Shown piece by piece: positions 1 through 7,249 of a stretch of DNA of 39,925 nt. The stretch's first letter is position 1. Each line of letters begins with the position of its first letter. Below the pieces are notes generated by a model, which did no database searches, was not told the DNA's origin, and saw only the letters and a list, made by a program, of their open reading frames with translations. The stretch lies in NCBI GenBank assembly GCA_003244185.1, contig QHBT01000070.1, positions 1 to 39,925 of the forward strand, read 5' to 3'. The position numbers and the translations under genes are program-made. The DNA is from Candidatus Dormiibacter spiritus. GTDB lineage: Bacteria > Chloroflexota > Dormibacteria > Dormibacterales > Dormibacteraceae.

Positions 1-60
1 CTTGTGAGCCGTTCAGGCTAGCACGCCGGTGTTGGCAGGGAAGCCCTCGGCCTCGCCGGC

Positions 61-972
61 TCAGAGCTTCGAGATGTCCCGCAGTGGCTGGCGGGGACCA
101 TAGGCAGGAGCTCGGATGCCCGCGTGGTTCAGAAGCGCCAGGACTCGGCCCCGGTGGCCGCGGTAGGGCTCCAGCAGCTCCAGCATCCGCTCGTCGCTGC
201 CGCGTGGCTCACCCGCCAGCGCCCAGGCCACCTGGTGGGGCAGGTGGTAGTCGCCCACCGGCACCGCATCGGCATCGCCCAGCGCCACGCGCGCGATCTC
301 CGCGGCCGACCACAGGCCCAGGCCGGGGACGCTGACCAGCCGTCTGCGGGCGGCCGGAGGATCGAGCTCACAGACGTCCTCGAGGCGCTTGGCCAGAGCG
401 GCTGCCCGGCGGAGGGCGGCGGCCCGCTTGGCCTCGACCCCGATTCCTGCCAGCTCATGAAGGGGCAGCCGGGCCACCCGCTCCGGAACCGGTGGCAGCC
501 AGAGCTGGGGCCCGGGCCCGGGGGCTGGCTCGCTCTGGCGTCGGACCAGCAGTCGCCAGCTGCGCCAGGCGTCGAGACCTGTCACCCTCTGTTCCAGGAT
601 GGTGGCCGCCGTCGCCTCCCAGACAGCCTGGGTGCGAGCCAGGCGGAGGCCCGGGGCGCGGCGGTGAAGCGCCCTGACCAGACCGTCGCCTGGTCTGAAG
701 TCGGAGTCGTCGTCCAGGCTCCCACAGAGCTCTGAAGCATGCTCCAGCAGCCATTCCGCGCCCTGGCCCCAGGCCTCCACGTGGACGCGGCCGTCAGGCG
801 GCTGCCACAGCCGCTCCCGAGCCGGCCCCGCCGGGGTCCGACTGGCCCGCCAGACCGCGCCTGCCTCGAAGCGGAGCGTCGGATCCAGAGGCCCCCTCTG
901 CAGGGGCCGCAGCGTGGCCGCCAGATCGAGGGCTCGAGGCAGCCGAAAGGCGCGCTGAGCTGAAGGCTCCAC
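61..972 (-). CDS. DNA-3-methyladenine glycosylase / AlkA-like HhH-GPD protein
   Basis: Predicted base-excision repair glycosylase of 303 aa that removes alkylated bases from DNA. The C-terminal half carries the helix-hairpin-helix of the HhH-GPD superfamily (V-P-G-L-G-L-W-S-A near residue 218). About 25 residues later comes the D-A-V-P-V-G-D segment, where the last Asp is the expected catalytic residue. The N-terminal part, with a L-E-Q-R-V-T helix near residue 128, fits AlkA-type enzymes rather than MutY or Nth, and no Fe-S cysteine cluster is visible. The start is GTG at 972, six nt downstream of a TATTTA box, consistent with a leaderless message. It lies downstream of the cold-shock gene on the same strand, separated from it by a strong terminator. 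Family membership is firm; the substrate range is not readable from the sequence. Confidence 0.85.
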   Translation of the reverse strand: MEPSAQRAFRLPRALDLAATLRPLQRGPLDPTLRFEAGAVWRASRTPAGPARERLWQPPDGRVHVEAWGQGAEWLLEHASELCGSLDDDSDFRPGDGLVRALHRRAPGLRLARTQAVWEATAATILEQRVTGLDAWRSWRLLVRRQSEPAPGPGPQLWLPPVPERVARLPLHELAGIGVEAKRAAALRRAAALAKRLEDVCELDPPAARRRLVSVPGLGLWSAAEIARVALGDADAVPVGDYHLPHQVAWALAGEPRGSDERMLELLEPYRGHRGRVLALLNHAGIRAPAYGPRQPLRDISKL

Positions 973-978
973 AGACCT

Positions 979-984
979 TAAATA
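979..984 (-). promoter_or_regulatory. Candidate -10 box, leaderless glycosylase transcript
   Basis: TATTTA lies 6 nt before the GTG start at 972. This places transcription initiation at or next to the start codon. No Shine-Dalgarno is present and no clear -35 is seen. The box overlaps the T-rich tail of the cold-shock terminator. Confidence 0.35.
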
Positions 985-987
985 GAC

Positions 988-1016
988 AGCCCCGTGCGCA
1001 CATGGCGCACGGGGCT
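988..1016 (-). terminator. Rho-independent terminator of the cold-shock gene
   Basis: A perfect 12-bp inverted repeat (arms 988-999 and 1005-1016, 5-nt loop) lies 20 bp after the cold-shock stop codon. Read on the minus strand it is followed by GTCTATTT, a short U-rich tail. It is the strongest intrinsic terminator in the window. Confidence 0.8.
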
Positions 1017-1035
1017 AGCGCAAAGCGCTTCTTGC

Positions 1036-1230
1036 TTAGGCGACCCGAACCTGAGCCGCGCGCGGGCCCTTGGGGCTCGGCTCGGTCTCAAACGTCACCC
1101 TCTCGCCGCCTCGCAGGTTGTCGAACTCGGCAACTGAGCTGCGGTGGAAGAAGTACTCCTTGCCGTCGTCGGCCGCAATGAATCCAAAGCCGCGATCCGA
1201 GACGATCTTCTTGATGGTGCCCTCAGGCAT
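1036..1230 (-). CDS. Cold-shock domain protein (CspA family)
   Basis: Single cold-shock domain of 64 aa, the normal length for small Csp proteins, which bind single-stranded RNA and DNA and act as RNA chaperones. RNP1 is visible as G-F-G-F-I at residues 14-18 and RNP2 as F-F-H at 27-29. The C-terminus holds the usual K-G-P-R-A-A-Q-V segment. The ATG at 1230 has an AGGAG Shine-Dalgarno about 8 nt upstream, so unlike several neighbours this is a leadered gene. The 460-bp gap upstream could include a long 5' UTR, as in other csp genes, but no cold-box can be identified by eye. Confidence 0.95.
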   Translation of the reverse strand: MPEGTIKKIVSDRGFGFIAADDGKEYFFHRSSVAEFDNLRGGERVTFETEPSPKGPRAAQVRVA

Positions 1231-1690
1231 CTCGTTACTCCTGGTTCCTCGAACTGACGATCTGACGACGGGCGGTCGAAGAACCTGGAAACGACCTACG
1301 CCAGCACCGCTGACTACCAGCGGCTAAGAAGAATGATAGCGCTACCCGTCGGCCTGTGGAGCACGCACGCCAAACCGCCAGGCCGACGCTTTGCCGATTG
1401 GGCGCCTGGGTAAGGTCTTTATTGAGAAAAGCATGAAGAACCTGAGAAGCATGAAGACCATGCAGAGAAGAAGAGTCGCCCACGTCCTGGTCAGCCGAGT
1501 CTTTGCCCCGGGCCTGACCATCGCACCCGGTCGGCCGGCACGAATCCGGCGTTTCCCAGCTGGCGCTGGACATCACGCGGGCGGCGCAGGGGCGCGAGCT
1601 ACCTTCGGTGGCGGGGTCACCGCTCGGCCGGCTGCCCCCGTAGATCCGCCGCCGGCGGTCTGCCCGACCGCGCTGGCGCTCCCCAGCGCT
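1231..1690. other. 460-bp stretch without a confident gene
   Basis: Lies between the cold-shock gene and the end of the ECF operon. It contains an A/G-rich island at about 1424-1476 with two imperfect direct copies of a GAGAA(AA)GCATGAAGA unit. It also holds a short open stretch at about 1519-1641 (+) whose translation ends in a protein-like tail (S-Q-L-A-L-D-I-T-R-A-A-Q-G-R). That stretch has no start codon and may be the C-terminal remnant of a lost gene. The overlapping ORFs on both strands have no ribosome-binding site or recognisable domain. Part may be the csp 5' UTR. Confidence 0.4.
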
Positions 1691-2314
1691 TCAGCCACAC
1701 GTCAAGCGGCCTGAGTCGAGGCGCAGCCGCCGGTCGGCCACCTCTGAGAGTTCCCGCGTGTGGCCAGCGAACACGACGGTTCGGCCCTCTTTACGAAGGC
1801 TGGCCAAGAGGCTGAACAGCGTCTCCAGCCCCGCCCGGTCCTGGCCGGCGGCGGGTTCGTCGAGGGCGACTATTGGCGTCCCCATTGCCACCACCGCGGC
1901 GATCGCCACCAGCTTGCGGCGCGAGTAACCGAGATCCAAGGGATGGCGCCTGGCGACGGCCCGGAGCCCCAGCCAGTCCAGCACCAGCTCCAGTCGGTCC
2001 CGCCCAGCGGCCGCGAAGGCGATCTCGTCCCGCACGCTGGTCTTGAACAGCTGGTGGTCAGGCTCCTGGAAGGCGACTCCCACGCGCCGGGACAGCTGAG
2101 CCACCCGCAGACCGCTGGAGTCACGCCCCTCGATCCAAACCTGGCCCTCACTCGGCCGGAGCAGTCCGTTCAGGTGCCGGAGCAGCGTGGACTTGCCCGA
2201 GCCCATAGGCCCGGTCAGAGAAACCACCTCACCGGCCGCGACCCTGAAGCTGACGCCGATCAGGGCCTGCGTGCCATCGGCGTAGGTGTGGCTCAGGCCT
2301 CTGACGTCGATCAC
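1691..2314 (-). CDS. ecfA: ECF transporter ATPase with non-canonical signature motif
   Basis: ATP-binding subunit of an energy-coupling-factor importer, 207 aa. Walker A is G-P-M-G-S-G-K-S-T (residues 35-43). The Q-loop sits in F-Q-E-P-D-H-Q-L-F, Walker B ends in I-V-A-L-D-E-P, and the switch His is in F-A-G-H-T. The ABC signature is unusual: where L-S-G-G-Q is expected, the protein reads L-G-Y-S-R followed by R-K-L-V-A-I-A. The partner ATPase keeps L-S-A-G-Q, so the heterodimer probably has one consensus and one degenerate ATP site. Start ATG 2314 overlaps the partner's stop by 4 bp (ATGA), showing translational coupling. It is the last gene of the S-T-A-A operon. Confidence 0.9.
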   Translation of the reverse strand: MIDVRGLSHTYADGTQALIGVSFRVAAGEVVSLTGPMGSGKSTLLRHLNGLLRPSEGQVWIEGRDSSGLRVAQLSRRVGVAFQEPDHQLFKTSVRDEIAFAAAGRDRLELVLDWLGLRAVARRHPLDLGYSRRKLVAIAAVVAMGTPIVALDEPAAGQDRAGLETLFSLLASLRKEGRTVVFAGHTRELSEVADRRLRLDSGRLTCG

Positions 2315-2919
2315 AGCTCCACGACCCGCACGCAGAGCGAGAGCAGCCTCTCGTCATGTTCGGCCAGCAGCACAGCCTTGCCGGAATCGGCCAGGCTCAG
2401 CAGCACGCCCGCGATGACGTCTGCCCCTTCGGGATCAAGCCGGGAGACCGGCTCATCGAGGATCAGGCTGTCGGGCTCCAGCGCCAGCAAGCCTGCCAGC
2501 ACAGTCAGCTGGGTCTGACCTGCCGAAAGCAGCTCGGGCGACTTCCCGGCCAGAGGCCGGATGCCCATTCGCTCCAGTGCCGCCGCCGTGCGGCGATGAA
2601 CCTCCTGCCGCGGCAGCCCAAGGTTGCAGGGTCCGAAGGCGACCTCCTCATATACGGTCCGGCAGAGACCCGACAGCTGCGTCTGCGGGTTGTCGAAGAG
2701 CACGGCGCTCAGTCCCGTCAGCTCTGCCTTGCCCCGCAGCTCGCCACCCAGCACCCGCGGCGCCAGCCCGGCCGCCACCAGGCAGAGAGTTGTCTTGCCC
2801 GACTCGTTGGCTCCCCGGATCCCCACCAGCTCGCCCGCCTTCACCGCGAGGCTGGTTGGGGGAAAGGCCCACTCCCTCTCGCCCGGATACCTGTAGGCCA
2901 CGTCGATCAGCTGGATCAT
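2311..2919 (-). CDS. ecfA: ECF transporter ATPase, canonical partner
   Basis: Second ATP-binding subunit, 202 aa, pairing with the downstream ATPase to power the importer. Walker A reads G-A-N-E-S-G-K-T-T. The signature L-S-A-G-Q is followed by T-Q-L-T-V-L-A-G, Walker B is S-L-I-L-D-E-P, and the H-loop is L-L-A-E-H-D-E-R. The start is placed at ATG 2919 (M-I-Q-L-I-D-V-A-Y). The frame stays open upstream, but that extension is low-complexity Gly/Arg/Ala and lies wholly inside the T-component gene. ATG 2919 overlaps that gene's TGA by 4 bp, and its own stop overlaps the next ATG by 4 bp. Confidence 0.92.
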   Translation of the reverse strand: MIQLIDVAYRYPGEREWAFPPTSLAVKAGELVGIRGANESGKTTLCLVAAGLAPRVLGGELRGKAELTGLSAVLFDNPQTQLSGLCRTVYEEVAFGPCNLGLPRQEVHRRTAAALERMGIRPLAGKSPELLSAGQTQLTVLAGLLALEPDSLILDEPVSRLDPEGADVIAGVLLSLADSGKAVLLAEHDERLLSLCVRVVEL

Positions 2920-3611
2920 CGCCAGGCAAGTCGAAGCACTACTGCCGCCGCAGCCGCGGCGAGAAGAAGCCAGCGGAGGACCCGCTCCCAGGCGGCAGCG
3001 ACCGGCGGCTCCAGGACGGTCCGGGAGCCTGAGCGGTTGAACGCCCTGACCTCCAGCGCCAGCGCCCTCTCCTCCACCTCCGCCAGGCTGCCCAGCACGA
3101 GCGGGCTGACGAGCGGCAGCACGCCCCGCGCCCGCCGCCACCACGAGCCCTCGGTGTCCAGGCCGCGCGAGCGCTGGGCCTCGATGACATGGACCCCCCG
3201 CGCGCGTGCCCGCGGAACCGAGCCCAGAGAGGCTGCGAGCACGAAGGCGGGCCGGCGGCCCAACCCGTGCAGCTCCAGGTCAGCGAGAAGCCTGTCGGCG
3301 GGCACTGCAAGAAAGAGCAGGCTCAGGGGGAGCGTTGCGCCGGCCAGCCGGACCAGTGCCAGGCCGGCGGTAATGGCCCCCCCACCACCTGCCGGCAGGA
3401 GCGCATTGATCAGCAGGCTGGAGAGCGCAAGGGGCAGCAGGCTGAGCAGAACCAGGCCCATCGGTTTCAAGCGGCCGAGGACGATGGCGCCAGCGACGAC
3501 GGCCAGCGAGATCGCTAGAGCTGCCCAGCCGCCCCAGAGGGCGGCGACCAGGGCGGCGGTCAGCGCGAGCGCCAGCGCCGTCAGCGGCGCCAATGCCTTG
3601 GGCAGGGCCAT
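2916..3611 (-). CDS. ecfT: ECF transporter transmembrane scaffold (EcfT/CbiQ family)
   Basis: Integral membrane coupling subunit of 231 aa that links the substrate-binding S protein to the two ATPases. It is strongly hydrophobic at the N-terminus (four or five helices before residue 120), followed by the cytoplasmic coupling region. The two short Ala-x-x-x-Arg-Gly-like motifs that contact the ATPases are visible as A-Q-R-S-R-G-L and A-L-E-V-R-A-F. A further hydrophobic helix closes the C-terminus. It sits 15 bp downstream of the S component and overlaps the ATPase start by 4 bp. The order S, T, A, A matches a dedicated (group I) ECF module, in which the S protein is encoded with its energising unit. 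Confidence 0.92.
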   Translation of the reverse strand: MALPKALAPLTALALALTAALVAALWGGWAALAISLAVVAGAIVLGRLKPMGLVLLSLLPLALSSLLINALLPAGGGGAITAGLALVRLAGATLPLSLLFLAVPADRLLADLELHGLGRRPAFVLAASLGSVPRARARGVHVIEAQRSRGLDTEGSWWRRARGVLPLVSPLVLGSLAEVEERALALEVRAFNRSGSRTVLEPPVAAAWERVLRWLLLAAAAAAVVLRLAWR

Positions 3612-3626
3612 ACGGGGTACAGGCGG

Positions 3627-4457
3627 CTACGCGGCTTCGGTCAGGCGCTCGCCGTTGGGAAAGCGACTCACGACTCGGCGCGGCAGTCCCGCCAGCACCA
3701 AGAAGGCGATCAGGAAGGTCACCATCTTGTCCAGCGGGTCCGAGAGCAGGCCCTGCTGCAGCGTGGCCTGGAAGAGACTCGCTCCGGCGGCTCGGAAGGC
3801 GGCCACCAGCGCATCGCCGCCGAAGCCTGTCACGCCACCGAAGGCGTAGGCCGCTATGGGCGCGGAGACCAGTGCCGCCGCCAGCCCCGTCAGCAGGCCA
3901 CAGGTGAGGGCGAGCAGAGCCCCTGCGTCGCGGCGCCAGAAGAGCGTCCACAGGACCAACACTCCAAACACGAGACTGATGAAGCCGAAGGCCAGCCGAG
4001 ACGCGGCGAAGCTGGCAGCCGGGTTGCCGGTCACCGCGCTGAAGGTCTGCGGTGAGCCGTAGGCGCGGCTGAAGGTGTAGAGCGCAAGCATGAGCACCAC
4101 GAGCGCCGCGCCAAGCGCTAACAGCAGCGAGCGGCGATCAGCCACCGGGCGCGTGCGGAAGAGGCCGGCCCGACCGAAGATCCCCGCCAGCAGGCCGACG
4201 ATCGCCGCGGTAACTGCGAAGGGGCCTGCGGTGGGCGCGGCCAGCGGCGGGGGCAGGACGTAGGCCCAGATCAGGTCGCTGAGCAACCCGGTGACCGCGC
4301 CCACCAACGGGCCGCCCAGCACTCCGGCGATGACCGTGCCGAGTGAGTCGAGGTAGAGGGGCAGCTTCAGCGCCTGCTGGACTGTGGAGCCCAAAGCGAC
4401 GTTCAGGGCTATGGCGACAGGCATCAGAACCAGCGTGCGGGTGGCGGTGAGCGGCAT
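3627..4457 (-). CDS. ECF transporter substrate-binding S component, substrate unknown
   Basis: Membrane protein of 276 aa with about six predicted helices. It has the hallmarks of an ECF S component: an N-terminal helix, a conserved segment with L-Y-L-D-S-L-G-T-V-I-A-G, a G-G-P-L-V-G-A-V-T-G turn, and a position directly upstream of T and ATPase genes. At 276 aa it is longer than typical vitamin S proteins (about 180-200 aa), with an extended central hydrophilic loop. I do not recognise a BioY, ThiT, RibU or CbiM signature, and no riboswitch fold is evident in the 86 bp upstream that would name the ligand. A TAGCCT box 7 nt before ATG 4457 suggests leaderless expression of the operon. Confidence 0.8.
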   Translation of the reverse strand: MPLTATRTLVLMPVAIALNVALGSTVQQALKLPLYLDSLGTVIAGVLGGPLVGAVTGLLSDLIWAYVLPPPLAAPTAGPFAVTAAIVGLLAGIFGRAGLFRTRPVADRRSLLLALGAALVVLMLALYTFSRAYGSPQTFSAVTGNPAASFAASRLAFGFISLVFGVLVLWTLFWRRDAGALLALTCGLLTGLAAALVSAPIAAYAFGGVTGFGGDALVAAFRAAGASLFQATLQQGLLSDPLDKMVTFLIAFLVLAGLPRRVVSRFPNGERLTEAA

Positions 4458-4464
4458 CGCGGAG

Positions 4465-4470
4465 AGGCTA
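4465..4470 (-). promoter_or_regulatory. Candidate -10 box for the ECF operon
   Basis: TAGCCT read on the minus strand, ending 7 nt before ATG 4457. It has the same box and spacing as several other genes here, and no Shine-Dalgarno lies between. Confidence 0.4.
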
Positions 4471-4543
4471 CCGCACCCGCCGCGAGATCGCGGCCGAAGT
4501 TTGCACCATGGTTTCTGACGATCTGCTTCAACGCCTCAGATAG

Positions 4544-5050
4544 CTAGGGGAGGGCCGTCCTAAACAGAACGCCTTGGCCGCCCCCTGGAAAAGTGACGTC
4601 AGGGAACCAGAAGTCTCGGCTTAGCTCCTCGAAGGCGAACCTCTTGTGGAGGGCGATGCTGGCCCAATTGCGGCTGTTGGCGAAGTAGTAAGCCTCGCTG
4701 GCCCTGGTTGAGACCCAGGCCAGACGCTCTTGTATTAGCGTGGCGCCAATCCCAAGGCGGCGCCGATTCTGGGCAATCAGCAGGCTCGATAGGTACCAGC
4801 CCTCCGGCGCATGGTTGGCCGGCGCCTCCGGCGGCGGCTGGAAGTGCACGACTTGGCCCCAGCCGACGACCTCGTCCTTGACTATCGCCACGAGCAGCAA
4901 GCGGTCGTTGCGTGCGGCCGGCAGCCCAGTAGAGAAGCGTTCGACAAGCTCGCGGACAGGGGTGCCTTGGCGTTCATGTTCCAGGCGTCCGAGGGCCTCG
5001 GCATCTCCCACCACGCCCGGTCGGACCGTCAACTCGGGCAGCGGCATCAT
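4544..5050 (-). CDS. GNAT-family N-acetyltransferase
   Basis: Predicted acyl-CoA-dependent N-acetyltransferase, 168 aa, covering one GNAT fold. The central strand and acetyl-CoA loop are visible as Y-L-S-S-L-L-I-A-Q-N-R-R-R-L-G-I-G, where R-R-L-G-I-G is the Q/R-x-x-G-x-G/A pyrophosphate-binding motif. A later Y-Y-F-A-N-S-R-N-W-A-S-I-A-L-H-K-R-F-A-F segment is the usual N-x-x-A-I-x-L-Y-x-x-x-G-F motif with substitutions. Two adjacent ATGs (5048-5050 and 5045-5047) are possible starts. A TACCCT box 9 nt upstream would suit leaderless initiation. It stands alone between the ECF and SDR operons. The acceptor is unknown. Confidence 0.85.
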   Translation of the reverse strand: MMPLPELTVRPGVVGDAEALGRLEHERQGTPVRELVERFSTGLPAARNDRLLLVAIVKDEVVGWGQVVHFQPPPEAPANHAPEGWYLSSLLIAQNRRRLGIGATLIQERLAWVSTRASEAYYFANSRNWASIALHKRFAFEELSRDFWFPDVTFPGGGQGVLFRTALP

Positions 5051-5149
5051 CTCGGAGGGAGGGTAGGACTTATCGGGAGTTAGGTTCGGACGTGAATGCG
5101 GGCGGCATCACGTTCCGCTCGCACCTGCCGGGTCACGAAGGTGGCCGGG

Positions 5150-5932
5150 TCAACTGATGATCCGGCCACCACTGATGTCGAGAGTTACACCGGTGATCCA
5201 AGAGGCCTGGTTGGAGAGCAGGAACACGGCCGCAGCGGCGATGTCATCAGGCTGACCGAGGCGGCCCAGCGGGAAGGCTCGTGCCAAGGCGTCAAGCTGC
5301 TCCGGCGTCATCGCGGTAGCCATCCTTTCGTTGAAGACACTGGCCGGTGCCAGGCAGTTGACGCGGATGCCCCGCGGCCCCATCTCGGCGGCCAGATGCT
5401 TGGAGAGCATGGCGACGCCGGCCTTGGCGACCGCGTAAGCAGCGGCTGCCTGGCCGGGCTGGCGGCCGGCGGACGAGGACATGGTTACGATCGCCCCACG
5501 GCCGCGCTCGAGCATGGCCGGCAGAGCGGCCCGGATGGTCAGGAACGTGGCCGTGAGGTTGGAGTCGATGACCCGGCGCCATTCGTTGGGCTCGACCTGC
5601 TTGGTGGCTCGAGGAGCTCCGTTGCCCCCGGCGAAAGCGGCCAGCAGCTCAACCGGGCCGGACTGCTCGGCGAGCTTCCTGAAGGCCTGCTCTAAGGAGT
5701 CGGAATCGGTGGCATCGGCCGGGACCGGAAGCGCCCGCCCGCCGTCGGCTCTGATGCGCGCCACCACCTGGTCGATCGCGGCCAGGTCGCGGCCGCCGAT
5801 GCCGACCACGGCGCCGTGTGCGGCAAGTCGGGCGGCGGTGGCGGCACCGATACCCCTGGAGCCGCCGGTGACCATGGCAACCCGTCCGGCCAAGCCGCCT
5901 GAGATCTCCATTCCCGAACGTTCCCAGTTCAT
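5150..5932 (-). CDS. Short-chain dehydrogenase/reductase (SDR), FabG-like
   Basis: NAD(P)-dependent oxidoreductase of the classical SDR family, 260 aa with the start chosen here. The Rossmann nucleotide loop T-G-G-S-R-G-I-G lies near residue 22. N-x-N is replaced by F-A-G-G-N. The catalytic S-S-S-A-G and Y-A-V-A-K-A-G (Tyr and Lys four residues apart) are present, and the C-terminus ends T-L-D-I-S-G-G as in FabG-type enzymes. ATG 5932 is preferred to the internal ATG 5911 because it overlaps the stop of the 40-residue peptide gene by 4 bp (ATGA). It is the last gene of the TetR-facing operon. Function in an oxidative or detoxification pathway is an inference from context; the substrate is unknown. 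Confidence 0.92.
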   Translation of the reverse strand: MNWERSGMEISGGLAGRVAMVTGGSRGIGAATAARLAAHGAVVGIGGRDLAAIDQVVARIRADGGRALPVPADATDSDSLEQAFRKLAEQSGPVELLAAFAGGNGAPRATKQVEPNEWRRVIDSNLTATFLTIRAALPAMLERGRGAIVTMSSSAGRQPGQAAAAYAVAKAGVAMLSKHLAAEMGPRGIRVNCLAPASVFNERMATAMTPEQLDALARAFPLGRLGQPDDIAAAAVFLLSNQASWITGVTLDISGGRIIS

Positions 5933-6051
5933 GCTGGTTCTACTTGCAGAGCCGGCCGGAGCGGCCGGCTCGTGTTGATCAGGACTGCCGCGAGCACCGC
6001 CGCGGTGGCCAGGATCGCCGTCCCAAGAGGGACCTCGATCGCGGCGCTCAT
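5929..6051 (-). CDS. 40-residue single-pass membrane peptide, translationally coupled
   Basis: Small gene found by following the overlaps in this operon. ATG 6049-6051 overlaps the cupin stop by 4 bp (ATGA), and its TGA at 5929-5931 overlaps the SDR start by 4 bp in the same way. The product has a short polar start (M-S-A-A-I-E), one hydrophobic stretch of about 19 residues at 7-25 rich in Ala, Val, Leu and Ile, then a basic turn (T-S-R-P-L-R-P) and a short tail. It is predicted to be a one-helix membrane protein with the positive residues after the helix. The double stop/start overlap is the main evidence that it is translated. No known family is recognised. Confidence 0.6.
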   Translation of the reverse strand: MSAAIEVPLGTAILATAAVLAAVLINTSRPLRPALQVEPA

Positions 6052-6425
6052 CCAGATGCCTCTCCAGGTTCCGGTCGGCGGCCCGGCTCGAGCCACTCCG
6101 TCTCCATCCGGGCGCGGGGGTGGATGCAGACCATGCGGAGCGGCGTCGTGCCCGTGTTGATGAACTTGTGGGGGGTGCCCGCCCCAACGATGAGGATGGA
6201 ACCGGGGCCGGCGGTCAGCGTCCGGTCTCCGGCCGTGAACGTGGCCTCGCCCTCTTCGAGGATCCAGACCTCGTCATAGGGAGGCCGGTGCAGGGCGGGA
6301 CCAGCACCGGGCTTGGAGCGATCCAGGATGAAGGATGTCGGCACGTCTCCGTGATCAGCGCCTCCGAAGGTGAACGAACCCTCCCGGCCCAGTTCGGCAA
6401 AGCTGATGAGGGTTGCCTCGGTCAT
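6048..6425 (-). CDS. Cupin-domain protein
   Basis: Single-domain cupin of 125 aa. The conserved beta-barrel motifs are visible: P-Y-D-E-V-W-I-L-E-E-G-E-A-T-F (motif 1, in which one metal-ligand His is replaced by P-Y-D) and I-L-I-V-G-A-G-T-P-H-K-F-I-N-T-G (motif 2). The start is set at ATG 6425 because a strong AAAGGAGG Shine-Dalgarno lies 8 nt upstream; the frame stays open 10 codons further. Its stop is fused by a 4-bp overlap to the small membrane peptide. Such small cupins act as metal-dependent dioxygenases, isomerases or ligand sensors; nothing here decides which. It is 42 bp downstream of the unknown protein and is probably co-transcribed from the TetR-controlled promoter. Confidence 0.88.
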   Translation of the reverse strand: MTEATLISFAELGREGSFTFGGADHGDVPTSFILDRSKPGAGPALHRPPYDEVWILEEGEATFTAGDRTLTAGPGSILIVGAGTPHKFINTGTTPLRMVCIHPRARMETEWLEPGRRPEPGEASG

Positions 6426-6467
6426 GGGTCTGGCCTCCTTTGCTTGGAATGACATGGCGACACCGCC

Positions 6468-7208
6468 TCAGGCCAGCCGGTACAGGACTGGCATGGACAC
6501 GGTCCGATTGGCGCGGAGGTTCGCCAGCACATAGGACCGGAAGCTGGGCCTGGCGAACTGCTCCAGCATCAGTCGAGGCAGGCTGTGATCCCAGCGGGCG
6601 TGGTTCACGAAGACGTAGTCGGCCTCGCCGATCGGCTGCAGCAGCGTCGAGTTGTCAAGCCCGGTCTCGACCGCATACCAGCCGGCCAAACGTTCCCAGA
6701 GCTCCAGCGCCACCTGGGGTTCCTCAGTGGTGAAGTGGTTGAACAGGAAGAGGCCGGGCCGCGACTTGTCCACGTCGCCCAGCAGGCGCGCGCAGCGAGC
6801 CGCCATGAGGTGCACGTCCTGGGCGACCTCCTGAACAGCCTCGAGGAGCTGCTGGTACGGCTCGGCGGCCTGGACCTTGGCGATCTCAGAGGGTGAGCTG
6901 GTCTCGATCAGTGCGGCGACGTCGAAGCGGGCCGGGTGGCTCGCCGGCTCCCCGCCGCCGGTGGGTGGGACAAGGGCCGCCCGATAGATGGAGGCTCTCT
7001 CCACCTCGTCGAGCCGCATCAAGTCCGCGGCCAGCCCTTTCAAGCGACCGAGAAGCGCTTTCCTGCGTGCGCTTGGGCGGGGGAACGGAGGTCCCGGCTG
7101 GGCGGGAGGCTGCACCGCCGCCGCGATGTGGATGTATCCGAACGGCAGCGGATCACGAAGCCTGGCTGGAGGCCACCTGGGGCTCGGGTTCACGATCGTC
7201 GGTTCCAC
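6468..7208 (-). CDS. Conserved protein of unknown function, first gene of TetR-facing operon
   Basis: Product of 246 aa that I cannot assign to a named family. The start is taken as GTG 7208 because AAGGAGGT lies just upstream; the in-frame ATG codons at 7262 and 7247 fall within or beyond the operators. The N-terminal third is Pro/Arg-rich. The C-terminal half is well structured, with F-N-H-F, several Trp/Tyr residues (L-W-E-R-L-A-G-W-Y) and a V-N-H-A-R-W-D-H segment, suggesting a soluble alpha/beta protein. No signal peptide or membrane helix is visible. Divergent placement from tetR, with operators between, indicates ligand-induced expression together with the cupin, small peptide and SDR. 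Confidence 0.75.
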   Translation of the reverse strand: MEPTIVNPSPRWPPARLRDPLPFGYIHIAAAVQPPAQPGPPFPRPSARRKALLGRLKGLAADLMRLDEVERASIYRAALVPPTGGGEPASHPARFDVAALIETSSPSEIAKVQAAEPYQQLLEAVQEVAQDVHLMAARCARLLGDVDKSRPGLFLFNHFTTEEPQVALELWERLAGWYAVETGLDNSTLLQPIGEADYVFVNHARWDHSLPRLMLEQFARPSFRSYVLANLRANRTVSMPVLYRLA

Positions 7209-7228
7209 GACCACCTCCTTAGGTATCC

Positions 7229-7246
7229 TGAGTGAGTACTCACCCA
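7229..7246. promoter_or_regulatory. TetR-type operator O1
   Basis: Near-perfect 18-bp palindrome TGAGTGAGTACTCACCCA with a perfect 12-bp core (7232-7243) and one mismatched outer pair. Its half-site TGAGTGA is shared with the second palindrome downstream. Position between divergent genes and dyad length match TetR-family operators. Confidence 0.75.
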
Positions 7247-7249
7247 TGA

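Noticed and set aside
1-60. Possible end of another gene at the left edge
   Set aside because: The frame after the glycosylase stop is open for only 15 codons and has no start; nothing can be assigned.
2356-3849. 497-codon plus-strand frame across the ECF genes
   Set aside because: Arg/Ser/Pro-rich with no domain; it is antisense to three well-supported transporter genes.
5933-6187. 92-residue N-terminal extension of the SDR
   Set aside because: Runs through the small membrane peptide and cupin end in another frame; Rossmann fold begins just after ATG 5932, which is coupled to the preceding stop.
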